From: Glebionis coronaria
Lineage: Eukaryota > Streptophyta > Magnoliopsida > Asterales > Asteraceae
Direction: 5' to 3'
Assembly: GCA_025667525.1 (NCBI GenBank)
Contig: CM046876.1
Location: 481,512,557 to 481,576,556 of the forward strand
DNA length: 64,000 nt
In this document: one piece after another, positions 46,790-57,338 of the stretch
Layout of the letters: the number at the start of each line of letters is the position of its first letter
Numbering within the stretch: position 1 is the first letter of the stretch
Notes under the pieces: generated by a model
What the model was told of the DNA's origin: nothing
Database searches by the model: none
The model's input: the letters and a program-made list of their open reading frames with translations, nothing else
Program-made: the position numbers and the translations under genes

Positions 46790-49700
46790 CTATTCTGCTG
46801 ATTCTTCTGCCAACTCTTTGAGAGTCGCTGGAGAGAAGGATTTCATGCCAAGCTTGTCGATAAAAAACTCGATTCATCCTCGATCTAAGGCTTTTGTGAA
46901 CATATCTTCCAGCTGATACTCAGTGGTGACAAAATACAGCTCGATCACTCCGTTTTCCACCTGCTCTTTAATGAAATGGTAGCGAATGTCGATGTGCTTT
47001 GCCCGGGAGTGTTGAACGTAGTTGCAGCAAAGGGCAATGGCGCTCTTGTTGTCACAATACATCGGGATTTTGTTGAATCCAAGACCGTAGTCAGTTAGTT
47101 GTGATCTCATCCAAAGGACTTGAGCACAACAACCGGACATGGCAATGTATTCAGCCTCCGTGCTAGAAATTGCAGCGCTTTTCTGCCTTTTTGAAGACCA
47201 ACTAACCAATCTGTCTCCAAGGAGTTGCACAGACCTAGAAGTGCTACGCCTCGTGTCTTAACACCCAGCATGATCGGCATCTGCATATGATATTAAAGCA
47301 ATAGAGGAATCTTTCGGATACCATAGACCACGATGAAGTGTTCCTTTGAGATACCGAAAGATCCTTTTAACAGCATGTAGGTGCTTTTCGATAGGCCGAG
47401 CCTGATACCGGGCACACATGCATACGAAAAATTGCAAATCAGGCCTGCTAGCAGTCAGATAGAGAAGGGTGCCGATCATCCCACGGTAGAGTTTCGGATC
47501 GACAGCAATCCCATTCCTATCTTCATCTAACTTGGATTTCTCCACCATTGGAGTATCCACGGGGTCACAATTTTCAAAGTTATATTTCTTTAATGATTCT
47601 AGAGCATATTTGGATTGATTAATAAAGATGCCTCTGGGATTCTGAGAAATTTGTAATCCTAAGAAAAATGAAATTTTTCCCATAATCGACATCTAAAAGC
47701 GTGTTGACATTATTTTCTCAAAGCGGTTTGACAATTCTATGTTAGAGGCAGCAAATATTATATCATCAACATAAATTTGTACCAGTATCATGTCGTTGTA
47801 TTCCTTGAGAGTGAATAGAGTGGGGTCCACCTTGCCCTTGGAGAAGCCTTCCGACATGAGATATGTTGATAGGAGATCATACCACGCGCGTGGAGCTTGT
47901 TTCAACCCATAGAGAGCCTTCTTAAGCTTGTACACATGATTAGGAAACTCCGTGCTAACGAACCCATTCGACTGACTAACATAGACTTCTTCCCTTAGTT
48001 CACCATTCAAAAATGTCGTCTTCACATCCATTTGATAGACGATCATGTTCATATGAGCAGCATACGCAAGGAATAGTCTAATAGCCTCCAATCTTGCAAC
48101 AGGAGCAAAATATTCTTCAAAGTCGATACCCAAGGCTTGTTTGTATCCTCTAGCAACCAATCTAGCCTTATTCTTCAAAACTCCACCCATCTCATCGAGT
48201 TTAACCATATAAACCCATAATAAACTAAGGATGTTAACCTTGTCAGGGAGAGGAACTAATTCCCATACTTCAAGTCTTTGGAATTCATTTAGTTCCTCTT
48301 GCATGGCTTCAATCCAAGATGATTGAGTCATAGCGTGTTGCCAGTTTTTAGGTTCAACTTCGGAGAGAAATGCATCAAAATAGCAATAGAGTGCACTCTC
48401 TTGTAATTGATAGCGTGTAGAGACTGGTCGATCGAGACCTCCAATAATATTCCTAATTGGGTGATCTTTTGTCCATGTGGTGCTGTGATTTTCAATCCGT
48501 GGTGGCCTGGAGTGAACGATTGTAGGAGCTTCTTCTGAGGTAGACGCGGCTGAAGGATTTTCAGGTATCGGTATACCAAAGAATGGAAGCTCTTGTAGGT
48601 GAGCATATTCCAAATCATGATCAACAGAATCCTCTTCAACATCATTAGGCACAAGTAAGGGTGAAGATTCAGGTGTAGTTTGAGAATTACTTGGTGGAGG
48701 TGCATCCGGTTCAATGTTAATTGAAGATGCATTTGATGAAGCTTCATTAGCTTGAGCAACAACTTTAGGGATTGGAGCTATCACTACAGGTGCTGGAACT
48801 TCATCACTTGGGGGATCAAAGAATTCATCAAACAACGGTTGAAATAGTTTATCCCACTCGGGCCTTGTAGGTGGTATAAATGATGTAGAAGTAGGATTAT
48901 TGGGAACTAATCCGGAACTAATCGCACCGGTTCCCATCTCGTGAAGCGCGGGTTCAGAGCTGCGTTGCTCAGAAGCCATCGCTGTCAGCTCATCAAAATC
49001 TGCGTCCATAGTTTCTACTATCTTACCAAGACGACGATTGTAAATTCGGTATGCTTTCTTTGAGGGTGAGTAACCAATGAAAATACCTATGTCGGCTTTC
49101 GGTTGAAGTTTGCCCAAATTCTCACTATTAATGTTTGGATAACAAGGAGCACCAAACACATGAAAGAATGAAACATCGGGTTTACGGTCATGTAGAAGCT
49201 CGTAAGGTGTTTTTCCATGGCGTTTCCAAATGATAGAGCGGTTTTGGGTGTAACATGCAGTAGATACAGCTTCTGCCCATAAGAATAATGGAGCGTTCGC
49301 ATAAATCAACATAGTCCTAGCAGCTTCCATAAGCATACGATTCAGTCTTTCAACGACACCGTTTTGTTGTGGAGTACGTGCAGCGGATGTTTCATGTGAG
49401 ATACCAACTTCTTCATAGTAATCACGAAGAGTCTGGTTGACGAACTCTGTTCCATTATCAGTACGAATACGGCAGACAGTAGTATTTAAACGTACCTGAA
49501 TGAACTTCAGGAAAGTGATGATAGCCTTCGGTGCTTCATCCTTTGTACGTAGAAATCTAACCCATGTAAACCTGGAGAAATCATCCACAATAACAAGAAT
49601 GAATTTCTTACCACTCACACTTTCGGTTCGCATTGGCCCACAAAGATCCATATGCAAAAGATGAAGTTTTTCTTGATTGGTGTCTTCAGCTTTGGACTTG

Positions 49701-50268
49701 TAAGATTTCTTGGTGCTTTTCCCCCTTGAACACGCGGAACATAAATGGTCCTTGTGAAATTTGAGCTTTGGAAGACCACGAACTAATTCGTTTTTAGCCA
49801 AATGATTAATAGCATCAAAGTTAAGATGAGATAATCTGCGATGCCATAACCATGACTTGGTCTTAGATGCTTTGGAGAGAAGACATACTGGAGAGGCGGC
49901 CATCATGTCTTGCAGGGACAAAGTATAAAGATTTGCACCACGAGACCCCTTCAACAAGTCTTTTCCTTCCAAGTTGCGGATGAAACAAGTATGTTGTCGA
50001 AAAGCAACCTCTAGGTTGGAATCACAGAACTGTCCTACTGAAAATAAATTATGACCAAGACCTTCTACATAGTATACCCTTGAAATCGTGACATTTCCAA
50101 TCTGATATTCACCATACCTCATTATCTTTGCAATATGATCATTACCAAATTTTACCGTTCCAAGAAACTTGCTGACGAAATTTCGAAGCATCGAGCGATC
50201 TCCGGTCATATGCTTCGAGCAACCGGAGTCCAAATACCAGAGGATGATTTGGACCACCTGAAAATATC
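46790..50268 (-). pseudogene. pol: S2 pol: protease, integrase, reverse transcriptase, RNase H (three in-frame stops)
   Basis: Same domain order and motifs as S1 pol (DSG, HHCC, D-D-E integrase, YVDD, RNase H). The first 854 codons are open. Stops follow at 47693 (TAG for CAG), 47258 (TAA for CAA) and 46874 (TGA for CGA), all in one frame without indels. The frame has no ATG before the protease site and lies -1 to the gag extension, exactly as in S1. Confidence 0.92.
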
Positions 50269-52568
50269 ACCAGACGAGGACAATGTATAGGTTTCGGAAT
50301 CTGAATGTTCCTTGTTATTAGCAGGTACAGATTTAATGATCTTAGATTTGCTAACTTTAGGTTTCTTAGATTTCCTAGCCTTCTTCCTAGTTGGTGGTGT
50401 AGATTCAAGTTGGCTTAAATCCTGAGGTATTTCTTCACTGATAGGCACTATAGTGGGGGCTGACCTAATTAAAGGGCGCGGTTTCCATACTTTAGTGCTA
50501 GTGTGCCTAATTAAAAGACGCTGAGACCTAACCTCAATGGATGCATTCCTAGTTAAAGGGCACATTTTTCCATCTAATGTAAAGGTCCTACCAGTGGGAC
50601 GCCATTGCCATCCAACATGGGAACGAGTTCTCCCAGTTGGCTTCCATTCAAGATCATTCCTAATGGCATTCATTTCATCCACATGATCAATAAGACACAA
50701 ATCATGACGGTGAGAAAACATGCATTCATTACAATTCCAACATTTTAAATTAGAATTCACAAATGGTTTAGGCTTCTGCACAGGCGCAAAGCTTTTAGTC
50801 TTAGCAACATGATTCTTTTTATTTAAATCTGAAATAACATCCCTAGGGTGAGCTTCTACTTTCTTCTTGATGGTACTACTAGTGGAGGGCTTGATCTTAT
50901 CTTTCTTGAGTGGCGATCCTTTAGCCTTAGTAGACTCTTTTATTCCTGTAGAAGGCAAAGTGGGAACATTAGCAACAGATTTTAAAGGTGCCTTAGTTGA
51001 TGGTGCCAATGACGGTTTTGCTCCTGGGGTCTTATTGAATGGGGTTACAGCAATGGGTCGATTAGTGAGTAGTGCAGAACCCGGTTTTCCTATGTATTGC
51101 AGATATGCTAAGCAATATTGAACTCGCTGAATATATGCATGAGCTGAATAATAGTAGCTGCTTGAGGGATCTAACGTATACAGATCATCTAAAATATCCC
51201 TAACAAGGTCCACATGCTTAATTGCATTCATCATATAAACATCGTAAGTATCCGGATTTTGCTTATGGCGCGGGTTCTTATAGATCACTACTGAATTGGT
51301 TGATGGAGCACTAGAGGACGGTGCAGAGTTGGTAGCTAAGTTATTAACAACTTCTCTCGGGTGAGAAGAAGTGTCTCCTTTAACTCGGCCAAAACCATGT
51401 TTTTGTCAATGAGCTGGATATTTAAGTCAGAGATTTCCTCACATTTTTGGTTCAATTGTTCAACATAAGATTGTTGCTGTGCCGCATTAAAAGCGAAGCG
51501 TTCTTCTAGTGAACCATAAAGAGTGGACATTCCCTGTCTTGCACGATCCATCTCCCCTAGAATAGACGAAAGTCTAGTTTCTAAGCACTGGTTTTTAGAC
51601 TCTACAGCCTCTAGTTCCAATTTTAGTGTTTCGTTCGATGACACATCTCTCTTTAATCTCATAATCTCTTCCTCTAATGCCTTAACTATCTCAATCATCT
51701 TGTCACTCGTCTCAACACTGTTTTCACAACCATTTGTTATCAAAAAATCCTCATTTTGAGTTTGCTGTTTTAATTCTAAAGATATACAATGTTGTTCAAG
51801 TTGATTAAAGCGTTTTGTAAGTAAATTGTAAGAATCTTGAAGCTTTAAAAATTCAGCGTTAGACTCGTGACAAGAATTATTATCTACCTCATTTACATTA
51901 TCAGCAACATTTACAGAGAGATCATGCACATCATCACATATATTCACATCATCACATTTATTCATAGCAGATGTAAGCTCATTCGAATAGTTAACATTCA
52001 CAGTAGTAAGCACATCACACGAAATTACTTGGGACAAGAATCGGTCATACTCGGATAAAATCTTTTCCTTTTCAATTAATTGTAGTTCGTAAGCGGTGTC
52101 CATTTCATAAAACACTTTTTGAACTTCTTTAATTTCAAAATCGAGATTTTCCGAAAGAGATGCAAAACTTCCTTTTAGATTTTCGACAAAAGGGTTGATC
52201 TCATTCTTAAACACCTCGTTCATGTGTTCGAAAGCCCATTCTCTGACGTTTAGACCATTTGAATTCGTACATTCCCGGATGACCTTGTCAAAACTAGCAA
52301 AGTATTGATTAATCTCTTGCAAGTTTATCCATACAATGCTAATAGGTGGAAGATCCTTTGGAATTTCCTTAGGTCCTTCCATTTTGACAAGTGTAGGAAG
52401 TGTACTAGGGTTTTCTTCATTTAACATGTAGGTTGGTGTTGTGATGAGATCTTTATCCATATGGAAGCGAATTCTAAAGTCTGTTTTTGCAAGCTCTTGA
52501 TTGATTTTAAAATAATCACACTGGGGATATTTTGCAAAGTTGTATGACCGACTCTCATCAACTAGATC
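50206..52568 (-). pseudogene. S2 gag C-terminal extension (frameshifted)
   Basis: Continues the gag frame after the TAG at 52569. Coiled-coil stretches, then a single-base deletion near 51350 (a shared ACTTCT...CGGGTG phrase is one base shorter than in S1) shifts into the frame that carries the CWNCNEC cluster and the PTGR/PLTRN segment. Ends by overlapping pol. Confidence 0.75.
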
Positions 52569-55055
52569 CTAATTCGTACAATCCTCGAAAATAACAATCG
52601 GATCTAAGACCAATCCTAATTTGGTTGCATCATAAAGTCTTGGATTATGGATAAAAGCTTGTCTTGCATACCGTGGGTTAGGGGGAAGGTCATTTTGACG
52701 CGATAAGTTAAACTCTCTAAACGATACGTCAAATAAGTGCACTAGTTGAGAGGCAGCGTATTGTCTTAAAAGCAAATAATCTAAACTCTTAATTCTATTA
52801 GCTGCATTAATTTCCATTTCATTCTTTTTAGACTCGAGTAATTCAAAATCTGTTTGAAGTTTGTGAAAATTAGTGACCACTAACTCTTTTTCTTTAAGTT
52901 CGTTGGAAAGATTTTCTCTTAAGGTTTCAATTTCTTGCAAATGACCCATTTGTTTGTTTCGAAAATGATCATATTCGGGATTTGTTAGAACATTGGACGA
53001 AGAAACTAATTCCAAAGTTTGAACTTTTTCGTTGCACAAGGCAAGCTCAGCCGACAGATTCTTATTCGTAGCTAGGGTTTCTAAAAGTGCAGTATTCATT
53101 TGGCTAAGTAACTTTGCAGGAACCATGACCAAATCTTGATGAGCAGGAATATGCGTAGTCGAAATGACTCCCGGTTGTGATTCACTCAAAGTCTGGGGAC
53201 TTGCATTGATATTGCTATCATTGATTGTCTCCTCATTTGAAAGACTCACCACCGAAGACTCATTTGGATTAGCATCCTCTTGCCCAACTTGATGTGGTTG
53301 AATACTAGTATCAGTGGTATTAGTAATTACCTCAGATATTTTATCTGACCCAAAGCTAGAGATAGTTGCCATAAGAGCTACCTGAGCAGATTGAAGATCA
53401 TCACAGTCTGAATCGTAAGCATCCAGATCATCTGCTTGGTATGCTACATTTTGTGTAGTGAGAACTGCTTGTTCCGCAATCCCTGGATTAGCAAGAAATG
53501 CTAGCTCCTCTTCATCAAGTTCCTGTCCTTGTGCCTGAGCATTCACCAAATAAATCTTCTCTACAAACCGTTGACCATCCCTTCTCCTCTTGGGTTTTGT
53601 GCAATCCCTAGACATGTGACCTTCTTCCTTACAGTTGTAGCATGTAATCATTCTCAACTTACCTGTGGAATTAGCCCGTGGAGGAGTGTTGACCATTGGA
53701 GCAGGATTGACCATGCGTGTATTGGTGGTTGATGTAGTGGGTCTCCCCTGATAAGGTTGAATAGGTTGAACCATTACCTTGCCATTCTCAATGGTAGATT
53801 GTTGTCGAGAATTGGATGAATTCCTCAGCTGATTGTTAGTAGGAGCTGGTCCTCTAAATCCTCGTTTGCTCAATGTCCTTGTGAGATAAGCAGACATAGT
53901 GGCTAACACTTTAGCTGGGTCAGTTCCTTGTTTGAATTCAGGAATGGGAACCTCATCATTATCACAATAGATTGCTTGATCTTGTTGAGTGGCATAAGCA
54001 CTAGAAGGAGTACTGACGTGGTCAGAATAACTTGGCGGATATGCTGCATTTTCTTGATATGGAGAGTATGATGACTGAGCATAGGGTGCAATGCTTGCTG
54101 GTGAATATGGGTGATGTTGTGGAGCATATTGTGATGCTTGTGGTTCTCTCTGAGACAAAGGTGCATTAAACCGATATTGTTGCTGATGTGAGGTGGGTGG
54201 TTGCGGTAGAATCGAATATTGGGGGAAGCTTGGAGTCATGTACGGTGATGGATGATAAGCTTGGTGTCCCATGATATAAGGAGTGTTGTTATATGACAAG
54301 CTTGGTTGATTTGCCATCAAAGATAAAGATTCAGGGTACATACCTCGAGGCAAACGGTGCATAATCACGTGTTTCTCATGCTGTTGGAGAAAAGCATAGA
54401 GTTGATCCAAATTGCACTTATGCAAATCCCTAGTTAACTTAACATCAATAATATACTCACCCCATTCAGCTTGAGGTAAAGTATTCAAAAACTTGGTGTT
54501 AACCTGGAATGGAGCAATCACGAGATTGTACACATTCAAATCATTAATGAGAGTAGTGAATCTGAAGTAGTAGTCGTGAAGCGTTTCCCCTGGACTGTAC
54601 GTGAACCTATCAAACAGATCATACAACTGGCATTCGTGTTCCTGTTTAGTAAGAGATGTACCTTGTAGTAAAACCTGTAGACGTTCCCATAACTCCTTTG
54701 CAACCGTATATTGACTTACCATTCGATAGATATCATGTGGAAGAGCTTGGAGAATGGTTTGAAGAGCCTTTTCGTCTGCATCGGCAATAAGTTGTTGAGC
54801 TGGCGTAAGTTCTTCAAATTCCCGTGGTCGAGTCACATTGTTAACAACGATGGTACCATAATCAAGTGGACCATTAAGAATTGACTTGACCATAAGCCTC
54901 CCATATGTCGGTTTTCCCTTAATGTATGACATCATACGGCCTTGCCATGCTTCAAAGACTTCTTTAATGAGCATTGGAGGGCGATTATCCATTCCCGTAA
55001 TGACGAAAATATCCGTAAGTGATGTCATTTGAGGCATTAATGAACTTGGAATCAT
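52569..55055 (-). CDS. gag: S2 gag: capsid domain and CCHC zinc knuckle
   Basis: ATG at 55055, about 828 codons, ending at TAG (52569-52571) where S1 has AAG. Carries the same UBN2-type capsid motifs and CYNCKEEGHMSRDC knuckle. The middle region contains a short insertion relative to S1 (around 54120-54160, Gln/Pro/Ala-rich). The stop differs from the S1 stop, so neither is likely to be the ancestral terminus. Confidence 0.9.
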   Translation of the reverse strand: MIPSSLMPQMTSLTDIFVITGMDNRPPMLIKEVFEAWQGRMMSYIKGKPTYGRLMVKSILNGPLDYGTIVVNNVTRPREFEELTPAQQLIADADEKALQTILQALPHDIYRMVSQYTVAKELWERLQVLLQGTSLTKQEHECQLYDLFDRFTYSPGETLHDYYFRFTTLINDLNVYNLVIAPFQVNTKFLNTLPQAEWGEYIIDVKLTRDLHKCNLDQLYAFLQQHEKHVIMHRLPRGMYPESLSLMANQPSLSYNNTPYIMGHQAYHPSPYMTPSFPQYSILPQPPTSHQQQYRFNAPLSQREPQASQYAPQHHPYSPASIAPYAQSSYSPYQENAAYPPSYSDHVSTPSSAYATQQDQAIYCDNDEVPIPEFKQGTDPAKVLATMSAYLTRTLSKRGFRGPAPTNNQLRNSSNSRQQSTIENGKVMVQPIQPYQGRPTTSTTNTRMVNPAPMVNTPPRANSTGKLRMITCYNCKEEGHMSRDCTKPKRRRDGQRFVEKIYLVNAQAQGQELDEEELAFLANPGIAEQAVLTTQNVAYQADDLDAYDSDCDDLQSAQVALMATISSFGSDKISEVITNTTDTSIQPHQVGQEDANPNESSVVSLSNEETINDSNINASPQTLSESQPGVISTTHIPAHQDLVMVPAKLLSQMNTALLETLATNKNLSAELALCNEKVQTLELVSSSNVLTNPEYDHFRNKQMGHLQEIETLRENLSNELKEKELVVTNFHKLQTDFELLESKKNEMEINAANRIKSLDYLLLRQYAASQLVHLFDVSFREFNLSRQNDLPPNPRYARQAFIHNPRLYDATKLGLVLDPIVIFEDCTN

Positions 55056-55239
55056 TTTGATCACTTTAATGAATCAAAGATTATCGGTTGATCGAGCAGT
55101 GAAGTATGGTTGTGAGTTGTGTTGTGGTGTTGTGTGAGAAACCAAGATTAAATCCTCTAAAAATCGTCGAAAAAAACTCGTAAAAGACCTTGGTTCAGAA
55201 AAAAAAATACCTTGATTCAGAATAGTTGTTGATTCGGAA

Positions 55240-55620
55240 TGTTGGTTCAGAATAAATGGTTGATCCTGAATAACTGGTTGATCCGGAATAACCTGTTGAT
55301 CCGGAATAACTTGTTGATCCGGAATACCTTGTTGATCCGGAATACCTTGTTGATCCGGAATACCTTGTTGATCCGGAATACCTTGTTGATCCGGAATACC
55401 TTGTTGATCCGAAATAACTTGTTGATCCGGAATAACTTGTTGATCCGGAATAACTTGTTGATCCGGAATAACTTGTTGATCCGGAATACCTTGTTGATCC
55501 GGAATACCTTGTTGATCCGGAATACCTTGTTGATCCGGAATAACTTGTTGATCCGGAATAACGGGTTGATCCGGAATAACTGGTTGATTCGGAATACTTT
55601 GTTGATCCGGAATAAACTGG
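55240..55620 (-). repeat. Tandem array G2 (18-bp units, TCCGGAATA core) in the S2 gag leader
   Basis: About 20 units of GGAATAMCTTGTTGATCC, nearly identical, ending about 185 bases before the gag ATG. All keep TCCGGA plus ATA as in array E2 of the same element. Long frames across it on both strands are repeat artefacts. Confidence 0.95.
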
Positions 55621-55868
55621 CAAAAGTGACTTCGAGACAAAGTAAACCGTTTTTTCTTAAAACAAAACGAATCTAACCCCGATTTTTGATCAAAAACCAC
55701 GAAAAGTTTTGTGATTTCTACCAAAATAAGCTAAACCCAACACTTATCAACTAATCCCAACAACAAAAACACCAAAAATTACAAGATTCAAGGTATATTT
55801 TCCTAAAAATCACTAATACTATCAAAAACTAAAAAGAAACACTAATCCTTATCTTAAATCACCCCATG

Positions 55869-55881
55869 GCTCTTGATACCA
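55869..55881 (-). other. S2 inner primer-binding site copy
   Basis: Element-sense TGGTATCAAGAGC beside a partial LTR copy. Duplicated at 56125-56137, where one base is changed (TGGTATTAAGAGC). Confidence 0.75.
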
Positions 55882-55883
55882 AT

Positions 55884-56139
55884 TGAAGAATTGTGATAAT
55901 CTTAGGAATCAATAAGGTGGGTTGATGGTTCTAGAGAGAGAAAGTTAGTGAGATATTAATCAAAAGTGAAAAACAACCAACCAACCCCCTTTCCATTGGT
56001 GGAAAGGGGTATTTATATCCAAAAACACCAAAAATTACAAGATTCAAGGTAGATTTTCCTAAAAATCACTAATACTATCAAAAACTAAAAAGCAACACTA
56101 ATCCTTACCTTAAATCACCCCATGGCTCTTAATACCAAT
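55884..56139 (-). repeat. 256-bp tandem duplication of LTR end, primer site and leader in S2
   Basis: 55884-56020 repeats the downstream part of the LTR (from about the TATA side to the LTR end). It is joined abruptly to leader sequence (56021-56139) that repeats 55765-55883. The partial LTR shares the 25-bp deletion of the complete 5' LTR, so it was copied from it. Confidence 0.85.
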
Positions 56140-56430
56140 TGAAGAATTGTGATAATCTTATGAATCAATAAGGTGGGTTGATGGTTCTAGAGAGAGAAAG
56201 TTAGTGAGAGATTAATCAAAAGGGAAAAACAACCAACCAACCCCCTTTCCATTGGTGGAAAGGGGTATTTATATCCAAGCCACTAATGGACTTGGGCCGG
56301 CCCATGACAAGCTCATGGGCCAGTTTTACTTAACAAATTAAACAAATATTTAACTACGAGCTATACAACATTCAATAATATTGTGGAGTGACTGATACTT
56401 CTAATATACGTTAAAAACGTATTTCTAACA
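56140..56430 (-). repeat. S2 5' LTR (291 bp)
   Basis: Complete ends. Compared with the 3' LTR it lacks about 25 bp of GA-rich sequence and has a handful of substitutions, including in the outer palindrome. The right flank TTATG is the target duplication. Confidence 0.93.
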
Positions 56431-56435
56431 TTATG

Positions 56436-57000
56436 GTAACTATCGTTACCGCCACGCCTCTCAGAACCAGAACGGTCGTTAGTCTGACCGTTTCCCTTGG
56501 ATGCTTGTTGCTGAGCGGCCACAGGCTTACGGTCGTCAGTCTTCTGCATGGAATATATATATTGTTGAACAGAGGTTTATATAAAATGAATAATACTTAT
56601 GGAAATGAATTGTTTACAGTTGGTGATTGAAGATACCTCTTCACTGCTCTATCATCACCGAACTCCTCTCGTTCCTGAAGCGTCTCAAGCTTACGGGTTG
56701 CATCGGCCACCTGTGCCAATGTAGTGAAAGTAGCACAAACCAGGTTGTTGGCAACCGAAGTACGTAGTGCCCATCGAAACTTCTCAGCCTGCTCCGCTAC
56801 AGTTCCTGCGACTGGACCCAGAAAACCTACTAACCGGAGAAACCTTTGCATGAATTCATTGTTATTTTCTCCCGTAATCTGCCGAATGTTGTGGTAGTCT
56901 CTCTTGAGCTTCTCTTGCTCATCATGTGAAATGAGGTAACATAAGAATGCATGAACAATGTATAAATCAAAGAAGCAGTTTATAATGCATGTAACAATGT
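56436..57000 (-). pseudogene. gag: Element A gag, 5' exons (capsid), N-terminus missing
   Basis: Shows the gypsy retrotransposon gag core (EQEKLKRDYHNIRQ, FMQRFLRLVGFLGPV, LETLQEREEF). A 74-bp GT-AG interval (56544-56617) separates this from the KTDDRKPVAA exon, which reaches the S2 junction. The usual N-terminal part of gag is absent: beyond about 56940 only non-gag sequence leads to the primer site. Confidence 0.7.
56544..56617 (-). other. Candidate intron in element A gag (74 bp)
   Basis: Element-sense GTAAACAATTC ... ATTCCATGCAG, phase 0. It contains in-frame stops and is AT-rich; removal joins the capsid exon to the basic/Gln-rich exon in frame. Confidence 0.6.
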
Positions 57001-57324
57001 ATAAAAATACATGATGCAGTTTATAAAACTTTTATATGAACGAGAGTGAACGCCTATGGGCAGTTTACCCTAAAAAAAAGAGATGGCGCGGGGACGCCAA
57101 TGGGTCGGTCCTAAAGTTAAAAGTTTCGATAAAGCACATGCGACTAAATAGGGCCAGTCCTGTACTAACCATTACTTAGTCATAAACCTGCTACAATGAT
57201 ATGAATGCATGAAATAAAAATGAAAATGAATGAATGCATGAAAACCAACTGTCAGTTATAGGAAGACACTGGTGACTACCCATAAGTCACAGGTCATTTT
57301 TATAGAGCTATAGGTCGAAACTTT
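57001..57324 (-). other. Element A leader
   Basis: Between the gag remnant and the primer site, with no ORF. Short AATGAATGCATGAA-like repeats are visible near 57200-57240. Confidence 0.5.
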
Positions 57325-57338
57325 GGGCTCTGATACCA
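57325..57338 (-). other. Element A primer-binding site
   Basis: Element-sense TGGTATCAGAGCCC, an exact complement to the plant initiator tRNA-Met 3' end. Confidence 0.88.

Larger units (their letters stand above)
38370..56430 (-). mobile_element. S2: complete Sirevirus-type Ty1/copia retrotransposon (18.06 kb)
   Basis: Bounded by LTRs and the 5-bp duplication TTATG, inserted in the gag of gypsy element A. The order in element sense is as in S1, but here the whole extra ORF and 3' region are visible. It differs from S1 in LTR length (316 against 330 bp) and array subtype, so it is a separate subfamily. Gag, gag extension, pol and the extra ORF all carry disabling changes. Confidence 0.95.

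Noticed and set aside
55074..55724. Repeat-peptide frames on both strands (IPDQQV, YSGSTR, LLIRNT)
   Set aside because: Array G2 is open in three frames because of its 18-bp unit; none is likely a protein.
57325..57338. tRNA-like match
   Set aside because: Only the 14 bases complementary to the tRNA-Met 3' end are present; it is a primer-binding site. The same applies to the other primer sites.
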